The notes beneath the pieces were generated by a model. The model did no database searches. It saw only the letters and a list, made by a program, of their open reading frames with translations, and was not told the DNA's origin. Of a stretch of 42,962 bases of DNA, positions 7,048-14,244 are shown one piece after another. The stretch spans positions 1 through 42,962 of the IMG/VR virus record IMGVR_UViG_3300031925_000029; one strand, given 5' to 3'. The stretch is from a virus. Position 1 is the first letter of the stretch. Each line of letters starts with the position of its first letter. A program made the translations under genes and the position numbers.

Positions 7048-7347
7048 ATGGATCAGCATATTTGTGTAACGGTGCAGGCTCCGGCACCAGTATCAGGCAG
7101 CTTTGCAGCTATCACAACACCAGAAAAACAAGAACTGGCCCTGACCAACTTGCACGGGTTTGGTTCTACTTGTGCCGGAATGGCCGCACTTGCAAACCAA
7201 GCCATCAATGAAGGTGAGCTGACCATTGAAACAGCCCAGCACCTTGCCAACCTAGCTGAAAAGCTACAACAAGAATCCAACGTAATCACACACCTACTTT
7301 CTGACCTTTTCCTTAATGGTGCAAGTTATGAGACTGATAGGAAATGA
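7048..7347 (+). CDS. Hypothetical early protein
   Basis: 99 residues, helical, no recognised domain; FGSTCAGMAALANQAI and ETAQHLANLAEKLQQES look like paired helices. TTAGGGT is spaced eight bases before the ATG. The same TTAGGG can pair with CCCTAA at 7012-7017, so the leader may fold over the ribosome site. First gene of the right operon, directly behind operator OR. It could have a Cro/CII-like role by position only. Confidence 0.7.
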   Translation: MDQHICVTVQAPAPVSGSFAAITTPEKQELALTNLHGFGSTCAGMAALANQAINEGELTIETAQHLANLAEKLQQESNVITHLLSDLFLNGASYETDRK

Positions 7348-7690
7348 TGTGATTTGCGAATCTGGGCAAAACCTGACGGATGCAGAACGCCGGGTATTGC
7401 TTGGATTGGCAGAAGGTGAAACCCCTACCGAAATCAAAAACGCCCTTAAATGCGACACCGTGAGCCTGAGAAACCTTGAAATCAGGCTTATGGGAAAGCT
7501 AGGCGCTAAGACCAAAACGCACATTGTAAGCCGTGCGTTTGTTTTGGGCCTACTGTTCAGCCGGGCGCTTTGTCTCATGTTAGCCCTAGCATTGAGCCAC
7601 CCCGGTGACGGATCAGACGATTGGACGCGCATAGCCCGTGGCGGTCGTACTACTCGAACCATCCGAATCAGAACAACAAGGGACGCATAA
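7316..7690 (+). CDS. LuxR-type helix-turn-helix protein with a hydrophobic segment
   Basis: 124 residues. LTDAERRVLLGLAEGETPTEIKNALKCDTVSLRNLEIRLMGKLGA is a LuxR/GerE helix-turn-helix. It is followed by a hydrophobic stretch (FVLGLLFSRALCLMLALAL) that may be membrane-bound, and a basic Arg/Thr-rich tail (RTTRTIRIRTTRD). I recall similar short proteins in transposable and temperate phages of aquatic Gammaproteobacteria, function unknown. Overlaps the previous gene by 32 bp; an ATG at 7328 is an alternative start. Confidence 0.7.
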   Translation: MVQVMRLIGNDVICESGQNLTDAERRVLLGLAEGETPTEIKNALKCDTVSLRNLEIRLMGKLGAKTKTHIVSRAFVLGLLFSRALCLMLALALSHPGDGSDDWTRIARGGRTTRTIRIRTTRDA

Positions 7691-7692
7691 CA

Positions 7693-8724
7693 ATGGCAGA
7701 CTTAAACAACCACGCAAGCAAAAGCAATCCGGCCTTTCGTGATCAGACCTCCACCCCTGAGTGGTTATTTCAGGCTTTTAACTCTGAATTCTCTTTTGAC
7801 TTAGATGCAGCGGCCACCAAAGAATCCGCTAAATGTTCACTCTATTTCACCCCGGAAACCGATGGCTTAACCCAAGACTGGGAAAGCGCAACCATGCACA
7901 TTGAAGGGGCCACCGTTTGGGTGAATCCACCTTATTCAGATATTGGCCCGTGGATGCAGAAAGCCAAAGAGGAACAAGCCAAGGGAATCACCGCCTGTTT
8001 ACTTGTCCCACATGACAACCGTGCAGAATGGTGGCCTATCAGCATAGCCAGTGAGATCAGGGATATTGTGGGCTATTACGATGAACGGGTTTATTTATCA
8101 GGTAAGCAGAAAGGCCAAACCTATCAGAAATGGTGCTCTGGCGGCATTCGCTTTGTTGATGCTTCAACCGGGAAAGAAATGCCCCACGAACTCAATAAAC
8201 CTGTTTGCTTGGTTGTTTTCCGTCCCGGTCACGTTGGCCCATGCCAGCAAACCTACATCAGCAAGCGTGAATTGCTCGATGTTGGCCGTGCCATTGTCAA
8301 AACAATGGGCCGCACTCTTTGCGAACTTGAAGAACATAGCGCCGACTTTAACGAGTGGATCAGGGCTTGCGCTGCTGCCGTGGCTCTGTTTGGCCCTAAA
8401 CGCCACTATCCAACCGCAGAAGGAAAAATGGCCCTCATGGCAGCAATGGGCGGCCAAGAATTAAAAGAACATACCGCCGGACTGAGCGAAAAGCAGAAAC
8501 AGAACGCTGAAACCTTTTGCTTTGCCGTGTCCACGTATCATGTGGACGAACTAAAGCACACCCTCACCCTGCCCCAGTTCGTGACCGTTATCCAGCAACT
8601 TAAAACCGTCAATGATAATGGTGAGCACAATGGCCGCAAGATCATGACTAAGCGCGACTTGCGAAAAGCCTTCATTGACTTACTCAACCAAATCAACCAA
8701 GAAGAAACACAGGAAGCCGCCTAA
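7693..8724 (+). CDS. Phage DNA N-6-adenine methyltransferase (Dam family)
   Basis: 343 residues from the ATG at 7693; the frame extends upstream to 7621 but overlaps the previous gene. Residues about 10-170 match the phage Dam domain: STPEWLFQAFNSEFSFDLDAAA, the catalytic NPPY motif in VWVNPPYSDIGPW, then LLVPHD and WCSGGIRFVD. A C-terminal domain of about 170 residues is not recognised. Adenine methylation would shield phage DNA from host restriction or mark replicated DNA. It is translationally coupled to the next gene by ATGA. Confidence 0.88.
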   Translation: MADLNNHASKSNPAFRDQTSTPEWLFQAFNSEFSFDLDAAATKESAKCSLYFTPETDGLTQDWESATMHIEGATVWVNPPYSDIGPWMQKAKEEQAKGITACLLVPHDNRAEWWPISIASEIRDIVGYYDERVYLSGKQKGQTYQKWCSGGIRFVDASTGKEMPHELNKPVCLVVFRPGHVGPCQQTYISKRELLDVGRAIVKTMGRTLCELEEHSADFNEWIRACAAAVALFGPKRHYPTAEGKMALMAAMGGQELKEHTAGLSEKQKQNAETFCFAVSTYHVDELKHTLTLPQFVTVIQQLKTVNDNGEHNGRKIMTKRDLRKAFIDLLNQINQEETQEAA

Positions 8725-8885
8725 TGACAATTATCCACGCCCCTAAACGCATCGGTAAAAGCTCACCTCATAGAGCACTTTGGACTTTGCCGCGAAAAAC
8801 CATCATTGCCACTATGGTGAGCTATGTGCTCAATGAGCGCCGTTACCGCCACCAGCAAGCCATCAAACTGGGAGGGCAAGCCTAA
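8724..8885 (+). CDS. Hypothetical basic small protein
   Basis: 53 residues, rich in Arg, Lys and His (HAPKRIGKSSPHRALW, NERRYRHQQAIKLGG). Its ATG overlaps the methylase stop and its TAA overlaps the next ATG. Coupling at both ends supports expression. Possibly DNA-binding; no family recognised. Confidence 0.6.
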   Translation: MTIIHAPKRIGKSSPHRALWTLPRKTIIATMVSYVLNERRYRHQQAIKLGGQA

Positions 8886-9715
8886 TGGATTTTGCGCAAG
8901 CCTTAGCATCAGCGGATTCAACTGATCTGCTTGAGGCGTTCATTCACAAGTTCAATGGTGTGATCGAGGAATCAGACGATCAGGCCGGACAAATCAACAT
9001 TCTTAACAGCCAGCTGGATGGGTACAAACGCCAATGTCACGCCCAAACAGAAGAAATCCAGAAGCTCAAAGAAGAAAATCAATTTTGCCGTGATATGGCG
9101 CTCAAGGCTGAAAACATTGCCAACAAGTCAAGCGGCCTACAACAAGAGTTAGCCCGTGCCAAAGCAACGATCAAGAGCCTGAGCGAACAACTGAAAGAGT
9201 TAAACCAGCTCAACCCTAAAAAGCTCAAAGAACAGAACAAGCGCCAGCAACAGAAAGCCATCGAGAAAGATAAACGCATCAAGCAAGCTGAGTTAGCATT
9301 AAAAGACGCAGGCAAGGCGCTCAAAGATTCCAAAGCCGAAACCCAGCAAGCTATTGCTAAAATTGCCGAACTCAGAAAGCTGCTGGCCCACGATACTGGC
9401 AGCGGCCTATATCACAATGGTGAGCACCACCTCATCATCTGGCCTCAGAAAACCAAGATGCAAGATAGTGAGGGGCGCATATTTGAGGGACGTTCTTTGC
9501 TGTATCTTCACCAAAGTGGCCGTGGCGGGCTTATCACTTACAACCCGGAAACCAACCAAGCCAACTTATGCGCCGCACCTAAAGGCGGATTGCGCCCAAG
9601 TGCTGAATGCCGGGAATTTGCCACTGATTGGCTCTACAAGATCAACGAGATTCAAGAGGGCATTGTAAAGGAAGAAGATATGATGCCCGTGAACTACAAC
9701 GGGGCCGACTTCTAA
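8885..9715 (+). CDS. Coiled-coil phage protein
   Basis: 276 residues. Residues about 30-165 are heptad-rich and charged (LKEENQ, SLSEQLKELNQLNPKKLKEQNKRQQQKAIEKDKR), a long coiled coil. A compact C-terminal domain follows with HHLIIWPQKTKMQD, GGLITYNPETNQANLC and TDWLYKINEIQEG. Function unknown. Last gene before the terminator at 9734 and upstream of the partition locus. Confidence 0.75.
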   Translation: MDFAQALASADSTDLLEAFIHKFNGVIEESDDQAGQINILNSQLDGYKRQCHAQTEEIQKLKEENQFCRDMALKAENIANKSSGLQQELARAKATIKSLSEQLKELNQLNPKKLKEQNKRQQQKAIEKDKRIKQAELALKDAGKALKDSKAETQQAIAKIAELRKLLAHDTGSGLYHNGEHHLIIWPQKTKMQDSEGRIFEGRSLLYLHQSGRGGLITYNPETNQANLCAAPKGGLRPSAECREFATDWLYKINEIQEGIVKEEDMMPVNYNGADF

Positions 9716-9733
9716 ACCCATCCACTCCAAAAG

Positions 9734-9756
9734 GCAGGATTCATTCCTGCTTTTTT
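9734..9756 (+). terminator. Intrinsic terminator
   Basis: GCAGGA / TCCTGC stem with a 5-nt loop and six T, 18 bp after the coiled-coil gene. It separates the early right operon from the partition operon. Confidence 0.8.
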
Positions 9757-9758
9757 AT

Positions 9759-9773
9759 TTTGTGACCTGTCAC
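9759..9773. repeat. TTTGTGACCTGTCAC element, copy 1
   Basis: 15 bp identical to 42416-42430. Contains the inverted repeat TGTGAC-CT-GTCAC. It follows the terminator and precedes the octamer array, so it may be part of the partition control region or a regulator site. Confidence 0.5.
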
Positions 9774-9798
9774 GCCTCCCCATTATTCTTTTTTAAAT

Positions 9799-9884
9799 TT
9801 TCGTGCTTTCTTACTTTCTTTCTTTCTGTCTTTTTCATATACTCGCTTCATCACTTGCCAGAAAGCACGATTGCACGAAAGCAA
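9799..9884. promoter_or_regulatory. Candidate centromere (parS) and parA operator: octamer arrays B
   Basis: Four TTTCKTRC-type octamers in tandem (9799-9830) and three related units in inverted orientation (9861-9884, GAAAGCAC type) flank about 30 AT-rich bases directly upstream of parA. ParA systems with ribbon-helix-helix partners (ParFG, omega/delta) use short tandem repeats in this position for both segregation and autoregulation. The same octamer occurs in arrays at six other places in the genome. Confidence 0.6.
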
Positions 9885-9906
9885 TAAAACGAAAAGGAAC
9901 CAACCA

Positions 9907-10554
9907 ATGGGATATAAAATCAGTGTTATCAACCAGAAGGGAGGCAGCGGCAAAAGCACAATAGCCCGCGCCATTGCCTCTTGTTATGCCGCAGCTCAGT
10001 GGGATGTAAAGATTGCCGATCTTGATATTAGTCAATCCACCAGCTTTGAATGGTTACAGCGCCGCTTACAAAACCAAGTTGAACCCGTTGTGGCCGTTGA
10101 GGCGTTTGGCACAGCTGCCCAAGCACTCAAACAAGCTGACAACTATGATCTGTTCATCTTCGATGGCGCACCAACTGCCAGCCGAACCACCCAGCAAATC
10201 AGCCTTGAATCAGACTTGGTGATCATCCCTACCGGGTTAGCCGTTGACGATTTAAAGCCATCGGTAGTTCTGGCGAACAACCTGCGCAAAGAAGGCATTA
10301 ACCATGAGCGCATTTGCTTTGTGTTCAACCGTGCCACGGGCAGTGATTCAGAATATGAGGTGGCTTGTGACTACCTCCGCCAAACCCCTTATTTCCTGAT
10401 TGATGGCCGCATTGAAGATAAACCGTGCTACCGCCAAGCAATGGATATGGGGCAATCCATCATTGAAACCCGCTTTAAACAGCCACGCGAGAAAGCGGAT
10501 CGAGTAATTCAAAACATCATCAACCGATTAGAAACACTAACAGAAGGCGCATAA
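9907..10554 (+). CDS. parA: ParA-family partition ATPase
   Basis: 215 residues from the ATG at 9907 (AAGGA nine bases upstream; an upstream in-frame ATG at 9871 lies inside the repeat array). MGYKISVINQKGGSGKST is the deviant Walker A loop of ParA/MinD proteins, with the signature lysine in KGG. IADLDISQSTSFEWLQRR and YDLFIFDGAP follow as the A' and B motifs. The small size without an N-terminal DNA-binding domain fits the type Ib (ParF) class. With the next gene it should segregate the plasmid prophage by a gradient on the nucleoid. Confidence 0.92.
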   Translation: MGYKISVINQKGGSGKSTIARAIASCYAAAQWDVKIADLDISQSTSFEWLQRRLQNQVEPVVAVEAFGTAAQALKQADNYDLFIFDGAPTASRTTQQISLESDLVIIPTGLAVDDLKPSVVLANNLRKEGINHERICFVFNRATGSDSEYEVACDYLRQTPYFLIDGRIEDKPCYRQAMDMGQSIIETRFKQPREKADRVIQNIINRLETLTEGA

Positions 10555-10556
10555 TC

Positions 10557-10811
10557 ATGGCTCAACCAAAGACACCACCACCAAAAAACAAACCATCAAA
10601 AGGTGCGCCACCTACGGATAACAATGAAACTGTAGCCGTTGGCAATAACATCAAAAAGCCTGCCTCTGGCGAATACAAGCCGCTGAACTTCAAAGTGGAT
10701 GCAGAATTTAACCGTGAGTTTCGCACCTTCGCAGCCAGCAACGATATGAAGCTGAACGAACTACTGCGGGAAGCGTTTGAACTGTACCGGGAACATAAGG
10801 GCGGGAAATAA
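10557..10811 (+). CDS. Ribbon-helix-helix centromere-binding protein (ParG/ParB role)
   Basis: 84 residues. A flexible Pro/Lys-rich N-terminus (about 40 residues) precedes KPLNFKVDAEFNREFRTFAASNDMKLNELLREAFELYREH, a ribbon-helix-helix with a DNA-contacting beta strand (PLNFKVD). ParG partners have the same layout: a mobile N-terminal tail that stimulates the ATPase, and an RHH that binds short repeats. Only 2 bp separate it from parA. Its likely target is the octamer array upstream of parA and perhaps the dispersed copies. Confidence 0.8.
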   Translation: MAQPKTPPPKNKPSKGAPPTDNNETVAVGNNIKKPASGEYKPLNFKVDAEFNREFRTFAASNDMKLNELLREAFELYREHKGGK

Positions 10812-10827
10812 GCCTGAATGGGATTTT

Positions 10828-10859
10828 AGGCGGCTGACTCTCTTACCTTCCAGCCGCCT
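10828..10859. promoter_or_regulatory. Strong hairpin after the partition genes
   Basis: Perfect 9-bp stem AGGCGGCTG / CAGCCGCCT with a 14-nt loop, 16 bp after the RHH gene. No T tract follows, so it is more likely an RNA-stability element or protein site than a simple terminator. Confidence 0.45.
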
Positions 10860-10879
10860 GAATGCAACATAACCAACCA

Positions 10880-11038
10880 ATGGGAATGATCATCATGTCA
10901 CAGGAACAATATAAACTAATCAATCGATCACGTCTAATTGACTTGCCAACTTTACCAGCTGGGCAAGTGTTTCAATGGCTAATGACAAAGCCGGAGTGGA
11001 TGCAGCGCGGCATCGTCAAACTACTAGCCAACCAGTAA
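10880..11038 (+). CDS. Hypothetical small protein
   Basis: 52 residues from ATG 10880 (in-frame ATGs at 10886 and 10895 are also possible). Sequence includes QYKLINRSRLIDLPTLPAGQVFQWLMTKPEWMQRGIVKLL. No family recognised; 14 bp before the YopX-like gene, so probably one transcript with it. Confidence 0.5.
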   Translation: MGMIIMSQEQYKLINRSRLIDLPTLPAGQVFQWLMTKPEWMQRGIVKLLANQ

Positions 11039-11052
11039 GGAATATTTAAGCT

Positions 11053-11439
11053 ATGGAAACAATGAAAGTTGAAATTCTTTTCGTAAAGCATAACCAAGAC
11101 TTTTCAAAAGAAATTTGTAGCCACTTTACAACCATTGAACGCTTAATGACGGGTAAAGATAAATTCCCTTATAACGATGTTGAAATAATCGCTAAGCGTC
11201 AATTTACTGGATGGCGTGATATGAATGGCACCGAAATATATCAAGGTGATAACTTGCTATGCCATTGTGATGATGGCGATACTTATCACATCGGTGTTGT
11301 TGAATGGTTCAAGCCTTGGGGCGGATGGGCCGCTATGGATGGGGAATTACCAAACGCCTTTGGGGATCATGATAGCACCGTGGCGGAATATCAGGTTGAT
11401 ATGCTTGAAGTGACCGGACACAAATTTAAGATAGATTAA
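11053..11439 (+). CDS. YopX-family protein
   Basis: 128 residues. The end shows the YopX pattern: QFTGWRDMNGTEIYQGDNLLCHCDDGDTYHIGVVEWF, then a hydrophobic segment and EVTGHKFK. YopX-domain proteins are common small phage and plasmid proteins with a beta-barrel fold and unknown role. An internal ATG at 11056 is possible. It ends 9 bp before a strong terminator. Confidence 0.8.
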   Translation: METMKVEILFVKHNQDFSKEICSHFTTIERLMTGKDKFPYNDVEIIAKRQFTGWRDMNGTEIYQGDNLLCHCDDGDTYHIGVVEWFKPWGGWAAMDGELPNAFGDHDSTVAEYQVDMLEVTGHKFKID

Positions 11440-11448
11440 GCACCGCAA

Positions 11449-11478
11449 AACGCCCCTACTCTGGGGCGTTCTTCTTTT
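11449..11478. terminator. Intrinsic terminator between convergent genes
   Basis: Perfect AACGCCCC / GGGGCGTT stem with a 6-nt loop, then a T-rich run on the plus strand (CTTCTTTT) and TTTT on the minus side, so it can serve both the YopX-like gene and the facing lipoprotein gene. Confidence 0.8.
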
Positions 11479-11487
11479 GGGTATTTT

Positions 11488-11510
11488 TTATCCACATTTT
11501 CAGTGGATAA
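11488..11510. promoter_or_regulatory. Inverted DnaA-box pair
   Basis: TTATCCACA (11488-11496) is a perfect DnaA box and AGTGGATAA (11502-11510) is its inverse with one change. Together they form an 8-7-8 inverted repeat. The bases after it (CTAG) extend a 13-bp match to the box near 14751 in the putative origin. It lies just beyond the stop of the lipoprotein gene. Confidence 0.5.
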
Positions 11511-11858
11511 CTAGCCATTATCAGCCGCCCACCCCATTGTGCTCACGCACGTGGCCGTCAAATAGTTAGTTTCAACCGAACTCACCGCAATGGACGAATT
11601 AAGGCAATCAGCCAATAGCTGGGCGTTTTTCTTGAAAGCCTCGCCCTCAGTCAGTGCCGGATCATTCAAAAAGCCTTTATTCTGCAACGAGCGCAACCAG
11701 AACCCAGCGGTGCCCAGCTGCTTGGCCGGGGATGCCTCAGCCCAACCTTGACGATCAAGGCCATTCAAATTGCCATTGTTCAACCACTCACTATCAGGGT
11801 CAGAACACCCAGCCAAAGCCGAAACCATCAGCAAGGCCAGCAATGATTTTTTAACCAT
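11511..11858 (-). CDS. Small lipoprotein (moron-like)
   Basis: 115 residues. A lipoprotein signal is clear: positive MVKKS, hydrophobic LLALLMVSALAG, then Cys at position 18 (lipobox ALAGC) followed by SD, so it is probably sorted to the outer membrane. Two more cysteines (ADCLNSS, TATCVST) may form a disulfide. GGAG lies eight bases before the ATG. Standing alone between two terminator regions and away from phage operons, it may be expressed in the lysogen for surface change or exclusion of related phages. That role is a guess from position. Confidence 0.75.
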   Translation of the reverse strand: MVKKSLLALLMVSALAGCSDPDSEWLNNGNLNGLDRQGWAEASPAKQLGTAGFWLRSLQNKGFLNDPALTEGEAFKKNAQLLADCLNSSIAVSSVETNYLTATCVSTMGWAADNG

Positions 11859-12029
11859 GCGGAAACTCCATTTTTATTATATGAGTGCTGGAGCTTATCC
11901 GATCCCCCAGCTAAGTGTCGAACGGTAGATCATGAAACTGAAACGGGAGGGGCTAAATTGAGGTGCGTCAAATGACCATTATGTTAAATCGGCCACTTTG
12001 CTGCTTATTTTGGGGAATTGGTGGCACAT

Positions 12030-12078
12030 CCAAAAAGAAAAGCAAGAAAGCCCCAGTTATCGTTTAAATAACCGGGGC
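12030..12078 (-). terminator. Intrinsic terminator, leftward
   Basis: Stem GCCCC-A-GTTAT / ATAAC-C-GGGGC with a 7-nt loop (12050-12078). On the minus strand it is followed by a T-rich run. Confidence 0.6.
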
Positions 12079-12208
12079 GGTATCGTGTTGTAAATTTGTT
12101 ACGAAATGAGCGGTTTTTCATCGGCTGATTTGCCCGATCAGTTTCAGCCCGTTTTCAGGGTGAAACGGCCAAAAGATCAAGTTTTCTATATTTTGAACGT
12201 TAAGAACG

Positions 12209-12233
12209 AAAAAGCCCGGCACATGGCCGGGCT
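12209..12233 (-). terminator. Intrinsic terminator, leftward
   Basis: AGCCCGGC / GCCGGGCT stem, 5-nt loop; five T follow on the minus strand. It ends the kfrA operon. Confidence 0.75.
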
Positions 12234-12417
12234 GTTCGGATTGTTTTGGTTTTGCGGGGTGATTGGTTACGCCATTGACACGGGCCATCACAGCCCACCA
12301 TTCCACTTTTAAACCCCTTCCCATATACACCCATAAGGTCAGGCAGTCGATCCGCTCAGGTTCAAGTTTATGCGGCTCCTTTTGGTCGCTTTCAGATTAG
12401 CAAACAGCGGTTAAATG

Positions 12418-12627
12418 TCAATCACTTGATTTGTGCTCAAGCATGGCTTGCGATAATGATGTGATGACTTTCTCAGCCTCTCGATCATCCATATCAATAT
12501 AAAGCCTCTCATCATTGCCGCCACCCCTGTTTTTGTATGGGCCTCGCACAGAACAAGGGAGACTTTCTTTAAACAACTTAGCCCACCCGGCCACCAAATC
12601 AGGCGGCCCCATTAGTCTAAATTTCAT
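12418..12627 (-). CDS. Hypothetical small protein downstream of kfrA
   Basis: 69 residues. MKFRLMGPPDLVAGWAKLFKE.. ends in an acidic stretch (YIDMDDREAEKVI). A GAAAGG sequence formed by the end of octamer array C precedes the ATG by about seven bases and may serve as its ribosome site. Family not recognised with certainty; it resembles short single-domain phage proteins of the DUF3970 sort. Probably co-transcribed with kfrA. Confidence 0.6.
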   Translation of the reverse strand: MKFRLMGPPDLVAGWAKLFKESLPCSVRGPYKNRGGGNDERLYIDMDDREAEKVITSLSQAMLEHKSSD

Positions 12628-12635
12628 AAATTACC

Positions 12636-12675
12636 TTTCGTGCTTTCTTACTTTCTGGCTATCGTGCTTTATTCC
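12636..12675. repeat. Octamer repeat array C
   Basis: Five head-to-tail units (TTTCGTGC, TTTCTTAC and three variants) spanning the end of kfrA and the gap before the next gene. Confidence 0.85.
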
Positions 12676-13769
12676 TTTTCCTTGCCACCCAAAAGACTCA
12701 GCTGATCTTCTTCGCTTTCGCTCTCAGGCATCACAGGTGGTTTCTGTAGGTTTTCCGTTAAGGCCATCAGGTTGGCTTCAAGTTTATCCGCACGTTGATT
12801 GGCACGGCCAAGCTCTGCATTAACTTGCTTCACCTCGGCTTGGCTGGCTTTCAAATCAGATTCCAGTTTGGTGGCTTTCTCATTATGGGCGGCGGCATCA
12901 GCCTCCGCCTTTTCTCTAATGGCTGCGATTTGGCTTTCTTTGTCAGTAATCGCCTGCTTGGCTTCTTTCAGCTGCTCGGTAACAGATTCCAGCTTGGCAC
13001 TGGTCGTGGCAATGGTGCGATCCTGTTCATTGCACTGCTTGGCAAGCTCAGCACCACGCTGCTGCTCAGTCGCTAATTGCTGCTTGGTTTCAGCCACTAG
13101 CTCTTGGCAGGTGTTCAGCTGGGCTTTCAGGCCGCTGGCTTGCTCATGGGCAGCTTTAAGATCACCCGCCAGTTCATTGTTCTGCTTGTTTGCCGCTGCC
13201 AGCTGCTCTTGCAACTGCTCACTATGCTTGTGCTCGGCGGCCAGCTCACTGCGGAGGTCTTGGGCCTGCCTATCCACGGCAAGTTTATCTTGTTGCAGAT
13301 TATCAATGCGCTGGGCTTGCTGATCGGCGCGTTCGGTCAGGGTGGAAAGCTCCATGCTCTGCTGCTGTAGCTGCTTGCGGGAGTCGGCAAGCTCAGCTTG
13401 CAGGCGTTCAACCTCATCCGCTTGGCGGTCAATCTCGCCCATATAGCTTTCAGCCTCGGCTTTCAGCTGGGTGCGTTCACGTTCAAAGGTGGCCTGTTCA
13501 GCCTTGAGAATAGCTTGAGACTCGCGGGCCAGCTCAGCCCAAACAGGACGCAGCACCGCCAGCAAACGTTCTTCTGGCATATCTGGCAGGGATTCCACCG
13601 CCTCCGCTGCACGTTGTTCACGCCATGCTTTCAAGTGCGGTGTAATGCTGCTCAAGCTGCCCCGGTTCTCGTTTAGCTCTCGGATCTTGAGGTTGGTAGG
13701 TTCATCACCTTGCGCCACCAGCTGATCGGCAAGGTCAAAAACAAGTTCTTTGGTTATCTTCTCGGCCAT
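12669..13769 (-). CDS. KfrA-like plasmid protein
   Basis: 366 residues from the ATG at 13769 (AAGG nine bases upstream; a GTG at 13778 is possible). The first 90 residues match the KfrA N-terminal DNA-binding domain (ELVFDLADQLVAQGDEPTNLKIRELNENRGSLSSITPHLKAW). The rest, to about residue 345, is an uninterrupted alanine- and glutamine-rich coiled coil. KfrA proteins of IncP plasmids bind their own promoter and act in stable inheritance, perhaps as filaments helping partition. A perfect 17-bp inverted repeat upstream is its likely operator. Confidence 0.88.
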   Translation of the reverse strand: MAEKITKELVFDLADQLVAQGDEPTNLKIRELNENRGSLSSITPHLKAWREQRAAEAVESLPDMPEERLLAVLRPVWAELARESQAILKAEQATFERERTQLKAEAESYMGEIDRQADEVERLQAELADSRKQLQQQSMELSTLTERADQQAQRIDNLQQDKLAVDRQAQDLRSELAAEHKHSEQLQEQLAAANKQNNELAGDLKAAHEQASGLKAQLNTCQELVAETKQQLATEQQRGAELAKQCNEQDRTIATTSAKLESVTEQLKEAKQAITDKESQIAAIREKAEADAAAHNEKATKLESDLKASQAEVKQVNAELGRANQRADKLEANLMALTENLQKPPVMPESESEEDQLSLLGGKEKE

Positions 13770-13784
13770 CGGTTCCACCTTGAT

Positions 13785-13827
13785 TGTAATTGTGTAATGT
13801 AATCATGTAATACATTACACAATTACA
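13785..13827. promoter_or_regulatory. Long inverted repeat upstream of kfrA (probable operator)
   Basis: Perfect 17-bp arms, TGTAATTGTGTAATGTA and its complement, with a 9-bp spacer, starting 16 bp before the kfrA start. TGTAAT repeats several times. KfrA-type proteins autoregulate through such repeats, and this one should cover the promoter. Confidence 0.75.
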
Positions 13828-13895
13828 TTACAGTTAACAAGGAATATATGCGCTCGATGGAGTAAAACCGGGGGAAGGGTGATCGATAGGTGAGG

Positions 13896-13918
13896 CGTGA
13901 CCGGGTAACACGGTCACG
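13896..13918. promoter_or_regulatory. Perfect 8-bp hairpin
   Basis: CGTGACCG / CGGTCACG with a 7-nt loop, between kfrA and the next gene. No T run, so terminator function is doubtful; it may be a protein-binding site. Confidence 0.4.
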
Positions 13919-13923
13919 GGGAG

Positions 13924-14214
13924 CTAGTCGCCGCGCCAATTGCTGCGGAGTTTGCCGGGCGTGTCGTACCAGTGCGGGGTTTCTTGCTGGGCCTTGCGGA
14001 ACCTCAGCACGGCCACAAACGCTTTCTTGTCTGCTTCATACTGCATGGCCCTGATCGCCTTAGCGTCCAGCTGGCCGCCATTAGGCTGCAAGTAGCCAAT
14101 GCCATCACAGCGATAGCATAGCGCTTTTCTGAATAGCCCTTTCACCCAGCCAGCGGCTTGGCAATAGTCGCATGGTGAGGCGTTCAGCTTGGAGATCAGT
14201 GGGGTCTTTTTCAT
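13924..14214 (-). CDS. Small zinc-finger-like protein
   Basis: 96 residues from the ATG at 14214; the frame is open to 14244. Two Cys pairs spaced like a DnaJ-type finger (CDYCQAAGWVKGLF and CYRCDGIGYL) form a probable zinc site, followed by a helical, charged C-terminus. Similar fingers occur in phage antitermination and plasmid proteins. It sits next to the putative origin, facing away from repA. Its role is unknown. Confidence 0.65.
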   Translation of the reverse strand: MKKTPLISKLNASPCDYCQAAGWVKGLFRKALCYRCDGIGYLQPNGGQLDAKAIRAMQYEADKKAFVAVLRFRKAQQETPHWYDTPGKLRSNWRGD

Positions 14215-14244
14215 TGGGCCATTATACCACCAATTGCTTGGCAC

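Larger units (their letters stand above)
11859..12417. other. Intergenic region with two leftward terminators
   Basis: I find no well-supported gene in this stretch. It holds the upstream region of the lipoprotein gene and two hairpins that end leftward transcripts (12050-12078 and 12209-12233). A 70-codon minus-strand ORF (12118-12330) runs through the second hairpin and is not accepted. Confidence 0.5.

Noticed and set aside
12118-12330. 70-codon minus-strand ORF (with an alternative GTG start near 12307)
   Set aside because: It runs straight through a strong leftward terminator (12209-12233), and its peptide in that part (PGHVPGFF) is a translation of the hairpin.
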